Source of the DNA: Bacteroidales bacterium
GTDB lineage: Bacteria; Bacteroidota; Bacteroidia; Bacteroidales; UBA932
Assembly (NCBI GenBank): GCA_017548445.1
Contig: JAFYZZ010000046.1
Location: 1 to 11,843 of the forward strand
Length of the DNA stretch: 11,843 nt
Reading direction: 5' to 3'
Shown: positions 5,823-11,843 of the stretch, piece by piece
Layout: every line of letters begins with the position of its first letter
How positions within the stretch are numbered: the first letter of the stretch is position 1
Notes under the pieces: generated by a model
Told to the model about the DNA's origin: nothing
Database searches by the model: none
Seen by the model: only the letters and a program-made list of their open reading frames with translations
Translations under genes and position numbers: made by a program

Positions 5823-7562
5823 CTACTCGGTCTTGCCGTTGAGGCTGTAGATGTAGGCCTTGTTCTGGACGGTCTCGGACGTACCCTTGTAGGTGGTCAG
5901 CGGACCGCAGAGCATCACCTTGTCACCCACGGCGACCTCAGAGTCGCCCGCGACCCACTTGCGGTTGCCCAGGTAGAGCACGCGGTAGGCCTCGAAGTCC
6001 TTGGTCAGGTCGTTGTTGAAGACGCCGTCGCTGGAGATCCAGAAGGTGGCGTTGCCGTACTCGGCGTTGAACTGGCCGTTGTTGACGATCTGGGAGACCG
6101 TACCGGACACATAGACGTTGGAAGCCGGGGCGGCGACAGCGGCGGCGATGGCTCCCTCGGCCGTGAACGGAGCGTCGAGGGTACCGATACCCTCAGCCTC
6201 GGAGGAGACACCGTTGATCTGATAGATGTAAGCCTTGTTGCCGGAAGTCTCGGCCGTGCCTTTGTAGACGGTCAGCTTGCCGCAGAGGAGCACCTCGGCG
6301 CCGACGGCGATCTGGGCGTTACCCTCGACCCAGCCCTTGTTGTCGAGCCAGAGGACGCGGTAAGCCTCGAAATCCTTGGTCAGGTCCTCGTTGTAAACGC
6401 CGTCGCTGGAGATCCAGAAGGTGGCGTTGCCATAGGAACCGAACTCGCCTTTGTCAGCGATCTTGGAAACGATACCCTTCACGTAGAAGTCCTTGGCGGT
6501 TTCGCCACCGAGCTTGGTGACATACTCGATCGCCTCTTCCACGGTGAACGGCAGGGCCAGGGAGCCGGTCGCGCCGAGCTGCATGATGGCAGCCTCGGTG
6601 GAGTACTCCTTGGAACCGTCCGTGGTGCGGAAGGTCAGGGTCGCATTGCGCGGGCCGGCCAGGTTCTCCTTGGCGGAGAAGGTCACGGTGTTGCCCGCGA
6701 TGGAGGAGATGGAGAGCCAGTCCTTGACATCCTCGGGAACGTCGACGAAGACGCCGTTGCCCTTGTTGTTCAGGACCACGGACACCTCGCCGCCCTCGGA
6801 AGGGATGGTGGCATCCTCCGGATCGATGGAAGCGACACCGATCAGGGACTTGTTGAGGACCGTGATGAACGCGGCGACACCGGCGTCCTTGTTCTGGACG
6901 GTCTCCGGAGTGCCCTTGTAGCTCATCAGCTGGCAGATGATGGTCACCTCGTCACCGACGGCGAACTCGTCGCCCGTCTTGATCGCGGCACCGTTGACAC
7001 CGACGCCACGGTAAACCTGGAGGCTCTTGTCGGCGTCGAACTTGCCGTCGTCGGAGATGTAGTAGGTGGCGTTGCCATAGCTGGGGCTCATCTCGAGGAT
7101 CTTGCAGATGGTACCCTTCACGCAATACTCGCCGTCAACGTTGTAGCTACCGCCGTCACCCTTGTCGACCGCCTTGATGAGCGCGAGCGCGTCGGCGACG
7201 GAGATCACCTTGAGCTCGGCCTTCTGGGCGTACTGGATGACGTTGATATACTGCGTCTGACCGGCGCAGAGCAGCTTCACCTCGGCCGTGTTGGTGGACT
7301 TGGTGGCCGCTGCGGAGAAAACGATGTGGGCCTCGCCGGCCTCACCCTGCATCGGGTTGATGGTCAGCCAGGCGGGGACGGAAGCCGCGTCGATCTGCCA
7401 GGGACCGGTGGCGGTCACGTCAATGGCGTCTTCGCCGCCGTTGACGTCGATGGAGACATAAGACTCCGAAACCTGAATCTCGGAAAGAGTGCCGATCTTC
7501 TCCTGCACGCAACCGGTGGCGAGGGAAAGAAGCAACGCTGCGATAAGATATCTGAATTTCAT
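5823..7562 (-). CDS. BACON and triple OB-fold-like repeat lipoprotein, probable ligand-binding partner of the TonB receptor
   Basis: This 579-residue protein has no visible catalytic motif. MKFRYLIAALLLSLATGC gives a lipobox with Cys18. Modules in order: BACON-like 1 (about 25-115, with GPWQID and PAWLTINPMQG), OB-like 1 (119-236), BACON-like 2 (about 243-330, with DWLSISSIAG), OB-like 2 (335-452) and OB-like 3 (459-576). Each OB copy has YGNAT (162, 377, 502) followed by an IS.DG strand, and VG(D/A)xV...YKGT.ET.(Q/G)NK near its end. Copies 2 and 3 are very similar; copy 1 has diverged. The OB module resembles the one in the neighbouring nuclease gene. OB folds often bind nucleic acids or oligosaccharides, so nucleic-acid binding at the surface is plausible but inferred. 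The gene begins 17 nt after the receptor gene, the position a SusD-type protein takes in glycan loci, although this protein is not SusD-like. A strong terminator follows. Confidence 0.88.
   Translation of the reverse strand: MKFRYLIAALLLSLATGCVQEKIGTLSEIQVSESYVSIDVNGGEDAIDVTATGPWQIDAASVPAWLTINPMQGEAGEAHIVFSAAATKSTNTAEVKLLCAGQTQYINVIQYAQKAELKVISVADALALIKAVDKGDGGSYNVDGEYCVKGTICKILEMSPSYGNATYYISDDGKFDADKSLQVYRGVGVNGAAIKTGDEFAVGDEVTIICQLMSYKGTPETVQNKDAGVAAFITVLNKSLIGVASIDPEDATIPSEGGEVSVVLNNKGNGVFVDVPEDVKDWLSISSIAGNTVTFSAKENLAGPRNATLTFRTTDGSKEYSTEAAIMQLGATGSLALPFTVEEAIEYVTKLGGETAKDFYVKGIVSKIADKGEFGSYGNATFWISSDGVYNEDLTKDFEAYRVLWLDNKGWVEGNAQIAVGAEVLLCGKLTVYKGTAETSGNKAYIYQINGVSSEAEGIGTLDAPFTAEGAIAAAVAAPASNVYVSGTVSQIVNNGQFNAEYGNATFWISSDGVFNNDLTKDFEAYRVLYLGNRKWVAGDSEVAVGDKVMLCGPLTTYKGTSETVQNKAYIYSLNGKTE
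5835..6188 (-). repeat. OB-like module copy 3 (duplicated segment)
   Basis: Encodes residues 459-576 of the BACON/OB lipoprotein. It shares with copy 2 a 35-nt identical stretch (6022-6056 here, 6397-6431 in copy 2), offset by exactly 375 nt or 125 codons. The identity at DNA level points to a recent in-frame tandem duplication or to gene conversion. Confidence 0.8.
6207..6560 (-). repeat. OB-like module copy 2 (duplicated segment)
   Basis: Encodes residues 335-452 of the BACON/OB lipoprotein. Shared protein blocks with copy 3 include GNATFWISSDGV, DLTKDFEAYRVL and NKAYIY. Copy 1 (7208-6855) keeps YGNATYYISDDG and YKGTPETVQNK but lacks the DLTKDFEAYRVL block. Confidence 0.8.
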
Positions 7563-7579
7563 ATTCGTAAGGAGTCAGA

Positions 7580-10500
7580 TTAGTTGAACATATACTTGAT
7601 ACCGATGGAAGCGTACCAGCACTGGCCGATCACGGAGTTGAACTGCCAGGTCTGGGTGTTGCCGTTCACGACGGCCGGCGTCGAGAAGGTCGGATAGCCG
7701 GCGCCGTCAACACCCTCGTACTGGAGGATACGGCCCTCTTTGAGGTCCGGGTTCATATACTTGCTCACGCCCCAGCTGGAGTTGAACATGTTCAGCAGGT
7801 TCTTGATGTCCAGGCTGAGCTGCAGGGTGTTCTTGGTGCTGCCGATCTTCACGGTGAAGTCGTGCTTGTAGCTGAAGTCCACGCGGTGCGTCCACGGGGA
7901 GTACACGCTGTAACCCTCGGCGTACTCGCCCTGGTGCTTGCTCAGGTAGGCGTCGTTGTGGACGAAGTCCATGAAGCGGGCTGCGTCGTCGTTGGACACG
8001 AAGCGGAAGGAACCGTCGGCCACCTGCTCATCAGTCGGGATGAAGAGGGAGTCGTACTTGTAGTTGTCGCCGTTCATGTCGTTGGTCAGCATATAGGAGT
8101 AGTTGTAACCGCCGCGCCAGCCTTCGTAGATGAAGCTGTAGTGGTTGCCGGAACGGTCGCTGTGGGTCAGGGACGCCACGATACGGTCAGGCGTGTTGTT
8201 CTTGGCGGAGTGCAGCTGCGTGTAGTTCGGACCGGCGACGGTCGGCACGTAGTTGAAGATGGATGCAGGGTCGGAACCCGGCAGGGAGGTAAGCTCCTTG
8301 TTCATCACGTGGGTGTAGGCGGCCATGATGTTGAGGCCCTCGACCGGAGACATGTTGAAGGAGATGCTGCCGGAGTAGGTGTATCCGAGGTGGGTGTTGG
8401 TCAGCACGTATGCCGGGGAACCGGTATACTTGTAGTCCTTCGGATAGTTCGGGCGGTTATCAGCACCGTTGAAGCGGGCGAAACCGTCCACCGGTTTCAT
8501 ATTCCAGTCCTCCATCGTGGAGGCGTTGACGTTCTGGTTGAACATACCCTCGACGGTCACGGAGAACGGGAAGGAAGTCGGGAACACGTAGTCGACGGCC
8601 AGCGCGGTCTTCCAGACCTGCGGCATCTTGAAGTTCGGGTCCACGGCGGCGAGCTTGCTGGGGATCTTGCCGTCCTCAGGAGAGATCTCCTGCGGGTAGC
8701 CCAGGCTGTACCACTTCTGGCGCATTTCCTCGCGGTCGACGATGAGGCCACCGGCGAAAGCGGCGAGGTTCGGATTGGCATTGAGGACCTCACCGTCCTT
8801 GTAGGTGGTGGTGATGATACCGTTGTACTGGTTCATCGAGGAGTTGGACGGCATGTTGGTGAAGAACACGAGCGGGACGCGGCCCACGAAGAGACCGGTA
8901 CCGCCACGCACCTTCAGGGTCTTGTCACCCAGGACGTCCCAGGTAAAGCCGATACGCGGGGAGATGCTCGGCGCGGCGCCGGGCCAGCGGCCGGTATCGA
9001 TGTGACGGACATTGCCGTTGGCATCCGGATAGGAAAGCGCATAGACGGCGTTGTTCGTGATGATGTTGCTGTTGTCGAAGATGAAGGAGTCGAGACGCAG
9101 GCCGGCGGTCAGCTTCAGCTTGTCGTTGACGGCCCACTCATCCTGGGCGTAGAGGCTGGCCTTGTGGTAGGTGACACGGCTGGCCGGATCGTCACGCATC
9201 AGGTTCTCGTAACCATAGGTGAAGTTCACGGTCTCCGGGGTCGCGCCGTTCAGGAAGTCGTCCAGGGAGTTGTAGCGATAGTAACCGGTACCGTTGCGCA
9301 GGTAGGCGTTGTCGGCCATCTGGTACTCGTAGCCGAGACCGGCGGTGAGCTTGTGGTCACCGAGGAACATCGTGAAGTCGTCCTTGATGATGACGACGTC
9401 GTTGTGGTAGCCGTTCTGCCAGGTGAAGAGTTCATAACCCAGGGACATGTACGGGGTGATGGTACCGGTACCGTCGAGGATGTCGATGAACGGGAAGTAG
9501 GAAGAAGGCGTGCCACGGGACGTGTCAAGCTTGGAGTAGGTAGCCAGGAACTGGTTCACCATGTTGTCCGACAGACGGCTGTTCAGGTCGAGGGAGAACG
9601 AGTGGACCAGGTTGTCCATGCTGTAGAACGAATTCGCGAAGGACATGGAGTACTGCGAGATACGGGCGTCGGTGGTACGCTGGCCGCAGTCAGAGGAAGA
9701 AGCGTTGGTGTAGTTCCACTCCTTGTCGATCGTATAGTTGTAACGGAAGGCCAGCTTGTGATTGTCGTTGATGTTCCAATCGATGCGGGCAAGGGCCTTC
9801 ATGTTCATCTCGTTGTTGCTGAAGTCGTCGTAGGAGCCGGTATCATAGCCGTACTTGTCCATGACGAACTTGCGGACGCGCTCCATATCGGCAACGGAGG
9901 TACGGGAGATGGAGAGGGCCGGGTTGGCGACGCCGTCCGTGGAAGGACGCCAGTAGGTGGTCTGCTCCGGATGGGGGATGTACTCGAAGTTGACGAAGAA
10001 GAAGAGCTTGTTCTTGATGATCGGGCCGCCGAGGGTCATACCGTAGGTGGTGGTACGCTCCTGGGCGCGGTTGCCAAGTTCGAGACCGGCGACGGTGTTG
10101 CCGCGCATGAACTCGTTGCGGTGATAGATGTAAGCGCTACCCTTGAACGTGTTGGTACCGGACTTGGTGATGGCGTTGACGCCACCGCCGATGAAGTTGT
10201 TCTGGCGGACGTCGAACGGAGAGATCACGATCTGCATTTCCTCGATGGCATCGAGGGAGACGGGGTTGCCGCCGCCCGGGAGGCTGCCGGAAAGGCCGAA
10301 GTTGTTGTTGAAGTTGGCACCGTCGATGGTGAAGTTGGAGGTACGGTCGTCGGAGCCCATGAAAGTCAGGCCCTTGCCGCCGTACGGGGAAAGACGCGTC
10401 ACATCGGTGATGTCGCGGGTCACGTTAGGCAGCGCAGTGATCTGGCTGTTCTTGATGTTGGTCGCGGCACCGGTCTTCTCCGTGGCGAACTTGGTCGCGG

Positions 10501-10879
10501 CCTCGGAGATGACGACGGCCTCGCTCAGCATCTGGGTGTCGTCGGAGAGCGTAGCGTTGAGGGCATAAGCCTCAGCGAGCTGCAGGGTGATGTCCGTGTA
10601 GGTCACGGTGTTGTAGCCCAGGCAGCTGACCTCGACGGAGTACGGGCCGCCAGAACGCATACCGTTAATATAGAAACGGCCTTCGGCGTTAGCCACAGCG
10701 TAGTACTGAGTGCCGGAGGGGGTGTGGACCGCCACCACGGTAGCACCGACGACAGGCTCACCCTGGGTGTCGGACACCTTACCGTTCAGCGTTGCGGTCG
10801 TCACCTGCGCAGCGGCAGACACGACAAAGAGCATTGCTGCGAAAGACAGCAACACACGCTTGCAAAAATGATTCATCAT
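7580..10879 (-). CDS. Oar-type TonB-dependent outer-membrane receptor with N-terminal carboxypeptidase-regulatory-like domain
   Basis: This 1099-residue protein should be an energised outer-membrane transporter. It has a Sec signal peptide (about 1-25, ending SAAAQ), a carboxypeptidase-regulatory-like domain (about 27-112, with LNGKVSDTQGEPVVGATV and GRFYINGM), a plug (about 130-250) and a long beta-barrel to the C-terminus. The plug region carries the Oar-family signature: DDRTSNFTIDGANFNNNFGL, then PVSLDAIEEMQIVISPFDVR and GGGVNAITKSGTNTFKGSAY, followed by YHRNEF. This differs from SusC. Length is typical for Oar proteins (about 1000-1100). Myxococcus Oar is needed for secretion of the protease PopC, so a function other than import is possible. 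Two consecutive ATGs (10879, 10876) are possible starts. It has the best promoter in the window and is followed after 17 nt by the BACON/OB lipoprotein gene, with which it is surely co-transcribed. The imported substrate cannot be read directly. Confidence 0.95.
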   Translation of the reverse strand: MMNHFCKRVLLSFAAMLFVVSAAAQVTTATLNGKVSDTQGEPVVGATVVAVHTPSGTQYYAVANAEGRFYINGMRSGGPYSVEVSCLGYNTVTYTDITLQLAEAYALNATLSDDTQMLSEAVVISEAATKFATEKTGAATNIKNSQITALPNVTRDITDVTRLSPYGGKGLTFMGSDDRTSNFTIDGANFNNNFGLSGSLPGGGNPVSLDAIEEMQIVISPFDVRQNNFIGGGVNAITKSGTNTFKGSAYIYHRNEFMRGNTVAGLELGNRAQERTTTYGMTLGGPIIKNKLFFFVNFEYIPHPEQTTYWRPSTDGVANPALSISRTSVADMERVRKFVMDKYGYDTGSYDDFSNNEMNMKALARIDWNINDNHKLAFRYNYTIDKEWNYTNASSSDCGQRTTDARISQYSMSFANSFYSMDNLVHSFSLDLNSRLSDNMVNQFLATYSKLDTSRGTPSSYFPFIDILDGTGTITPYMSLGYELFTWQNGYHNDVVIIKDDFTMFLGDHKLTAGLGYEYQMADNAYLRNGTGYYRYNSLDDFLNGATPETVNFTYGYENLMRDDPASRVTYHKASLYAQDEWAVNDKLKLTAGLRLDSFIFDNSNIITNNAVYALSYPDANGNVRHIDTGRWPGAAPSISPRIGFTWDVLGDKTLKVRGGTGLFVGRVPLVFFTNMPSNSSMNQYNGIITTTYKDGEVLNANPNLAAFAGGLIVDREEMRQKWYSLGYPQEISPEDGKIPSKLAAVDPNFKMPQVWKTALAVDYVFPTSFPFSVTVEGMFNQNVNASTMEDWNMKPVDGFARFNGADNRPNYPKDYKYTGSPAYVLTNTHLGYTYSGSISFNMSPVEGLNIMAAYTHVMNKELTSLPGSDPASIFNYVPTVAGPNYTQLHSAKNNTPDRIVASLTHSDRSGNHYSFIYEGWRGGYNYSYMLTNDMNGDNYKYDSLFIPTDEQVADGSFRFVSNDDAARFMDFVHNDAYLSKHQGEYAEGYSVYSPWTHRVDFSYKHDFTVKIGSTKNTLQLSLDIKNLLNMFNSSWGVSKYMNPDLKEGRILQYEGVDGAGYPTFSTPAVVNGNTQTWQFNSVIGQCWYASIGIKYMFN

Positions 10880-10945
10880 GTTGATAATAAAGTAAAATTG
10901 AGTTACTTAACTGTCAATATCATAGTCAGGTTTGAGTACGCGCCG

Positions 10946-10977
10946 CAAAGATAGCTTACTAAATTGAATTGGACAAA
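10946..10977 (-). promoter_or_regulatory. Promoter of the TonB receptor operon
   Basis: On the minus strand TTTG (10977-10974), a 20-bp spacer and TATCTTTG (10953-10946) form a complete match to the Bacteroides -33/-7 promoter. Transcription would begin near 10940, giving a leader of about 60 nt before the ATG at 10879. I see no riboswitch or clear operator in that leader. Confidence 0.82.
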
Positions 10978-11009
10978 CCCTTTTCCGATTTTTTATCAAG
11001 TTTTATTGC

Positions 11010-11017
11010 TATCTTTG
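11010..11017 (+). promoter_or_regulatory. -7 element of the metK promoter
   Basis: TATCTTTG matches the Bacteroides -7 consensus exactly. No good TTTG or TTG is found 19-22 bp upstream, where the sequence is T-rich, so the -33 contact is weak. Start of transcription would be near 11023, about 60 nt before the metK ATG at 11085. It is divergent from the receptor promoter, with the two -7 elements about 57 bp apart. Confidence 0.7.
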
Positions 11018-11035
11018 CCGCCGAATGTTAACCTA

Positions 11036-11084
11036 ACGAGGAAAGATTTGTTTGCTTGCAACCTCGTCAAAAATGCTAAAAAAG
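11036..11084 (+). promoter_or_regulatory. SAM-II riboswitch candidate in the metK leader
   Basis: The leader follows the SAM-II (metA motif) pattern in order: stem P1 ACGAGG (11036-11041) with CCTCGT (11062-11067), a 20-nt loop that contains GATTTG (11045-11050) and GCTTGCAA (11054-11061), then an A-rich joint and GCTAAAAAAG (11075-11084). GCA (11058-11060) can pair with TGC (11074-11076) to form the pseudoknot. SAM-II RNAs bind S-adenosylmethionine, and ligand binding stabilises the pseudoknot and hides the translation start region. Here the 3' end touches the metK ATG, so translational repression by SAM of the SAM synthetase gene is expected. The match is by eye to the remembered consensus; no covariance search was possible. 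Confidence 0.82.
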
Positions 11085-11843
11085 ATGAATCATCTCTTCA
11101 CATCGGAGTCCGTCTCCGAGGGTCATCCCGACAAAGTCGCCGACCAGATTTCAGACGCCATTCTCGACGAATTCCTCCGGCAGGATCCGGAGGCCCACGT
11201 AGCTTGTGAGACCTTCTGCACCTCCGGCCTGGTGGTCGTGGGCGGCGAGGTCAATTCCGACAACGCCTACGTCGACATCCCCGCCACCGTCCGCCGCGTG
11301 ATCGCGCGCATCGGCTACACCAAGGCCGAATACGGTTTCGACGCCGCTTCCTGCGGCGTCATCTCCACCATCCACGAACAGAGCGCGGACATCGACCGCG
11401 GCGTGGCCCGCGAAGAGCCGGCCGAGCAGGGCGCGGGCGACCAGGGCATGATGTTCGGCTACGCCAGCACGGATACGGAAGAATATATGCCGCTTGCGCT
11501 TTCCCTTTCGCACAAGCTGCTGCAGACGCTCGCGGACATCCGGCACAACGAGCCGGGGCTGATGCCCTACCTGCGTCCGGACGCCAAGTCCCAGTTCACC
11601 ATCGAGTTCACCGGCCGCCGCACCCCTGTGCGTGTCCACACCATCGTGCTCAGCACGCAGCACGACGAGTTCGACACGGACGAGCGCATGCACGCGCGTA
11701 TAGAGAAAGATGTGCGGGAGATCGTCCTCCCGCGCCTGATCGCCTCGCTCCCCGAGCGCACGGCGAAGCTTTTCGACGGCAAGTTCATCCTGCACGTCAA
11801 CCCGACCGGCAAGTTCGTCATCGGCGGTCCTGCCGGCGATACC
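11085..11843 (+). CDS. metK: S-adenosylmethionine synthetase, N-terminal part (3' end outside window)
   Basis: This cytoplasmic enzyme makes S-adenosylmethionine from methionine and ATP. The first 253 residues of roughly 400-430 are present. Motifs seen: MNHLFTSESVSEGHPDKVAD with the ATP-binding GHPDK (His14, Asp16, Lys17), the hexapeptide-type GAGDQG (116-121) followed by MMFGYA, LRPDAKSQ, VLSTQHDEFD, and NPTGKFVIGGPAGDT at the window edge. The start at 11085 is preferred because it matches the family N-terminus (Bacteroides MetK begins MGYLFTSES) and because an in-frame ATG at 11073 lies inside the riboswitch core. The A-rich stretch directly before the ATG is the usual Bacteroidota type of ribosome binding region. 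The gene is divergent from the receptor operon and probably regulated by SAM through its leader. Confidence 0.96.
   Translation, partial: MNHLFTSESVSEGHPDKVADQISDAILDEFLRQDPEAHVACETFCTSGLVVVGGEVNSDNAYVDIPATVRRVIARIGYTKAEYGFDAASCGVISTIHEQSADIDRGVAREEPAEQGAGDQGMMFGYASTDTEEYMPLALSLSHKLLQTLADIRHNEPGLMPYLRPDAKSQFTIEFTGRRTPVRVHTIVLSTQHDEFDTDERMHARIEKDVREIVLPRLIASLPERTAKLFDGKFILHVNPTGKFVIGGPAGDT

Noticed and set aside
5835..6560. Short exact repeats as a CRISPR array or mobile element ends
   Set aside because: The repeated stretches are in frame inside one gene, 375 nt apart, and correspond to protein modules.
5823..10879. Glycan-utilisation locus of the SusC/SusD type
   Set aside because: The receptor has Oar-type and not SusC-type plug motifs, the lipoprotein is built of BACON and OB-like modules and not a SusD fold, and no glycosidase, sulfatase or sensor gene is present.
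43..10954. Long open frames on the plus strand opposite the genes, some of 340 to over 1000 codons (for example 1072-3165, 3208-4218, 4276-5712, 7862-10954)
   Set aside because: They mirror the minus-strand genes, are rich in Val, Gly, Leu, Arg and His, and show no domain motif. High GC at third codon positions removes stop codons from the opposite strand, which explains their length.
11073..11075. Upstream in-frame ATG as the metK start
   Set aside because: It would add MLKK before the conserved N-terminus and lies within the conserved riboswitch core, so the ATG at 11085 fits better.
11151..11795. Minus-strand open frame of about 214 codons opposite metK
   Set aside because: It is the antisense shadow of metK, whose plus-strand frame carries all expected catalytic motifs.

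Overview
The window reads as chromosomal DNA of a GC-rich member of the Bacteroidota, most likely Bacteroidales. The evidence is four lipoproteins with short SPII signals, BACON domains, an Oar-type TonB-dependent receptor, A-rich translation starts without clear Shine-Dalgarno sites, and promoters of the Bacteroides type (-7 TAnnTTTG, -33 TTTG). The genus cannot be fixed from the sequence. All genes are on the minus strand except metK at the right edge. Both edge genes are cut: gpmI lacks its C-terminal part and metK lacks its C-terminal part.

Layout, in the direction of minus-strand transcription from right to left: an Oar-like TonB-dependent receptor (10879-7580) with a very good promoter; 17 nt later a lipoprotein made of BACON and OB-fold-like modules with three OB copies (7562-5823); a strong intrinsic terminator whose T-tract also supplies the -33 element of a candidate second promoter; a BACON-OB-NUC1 nuclease lipoprotein (5730-4288); a REP-like palindrome; an endonuclease/exonuclease/phosphatase (EEP) lipoprotein (4248-3178); an M3 metallopeptidase lipoprotein whose ATG directly abuts the previous stop codon (3177-1174); a second terminator whose arm touches the gpmI promoter; and phosphoglycerate mutase gpmI (1053 leftwards). 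Divergently, on the plus strand, lies metK, preceded by a short leader that matches the SAM-II riboswitch pattern closely.

The main biological suggestion is that the five genes from 10879 to 1174 form an envelope-located scavenging system for nucleic acid or nucleoprotein: an outer-membrane transporter, an OB-fold surface binding lipoprotein in the place where SusD would stand in a glycan locus, two unrelated nucleases tethered as lipoproteins, and a peptidase. The shared BACON and OB modules of the binding protein and the nuclease tie the two transcription units together. The nuclease and peptidase activities rest on clear catalytic motifs; the common purpose is inference. The flanking gpmI and metK are housekeeping genes. 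Gene-free gaps are short; the largest (10880-11084, 205 bp) holds the divergent promoters and the riboswitch candidate. I saw no tRNA, rRNA, CRISPR array, insertion sequence or phage gene.
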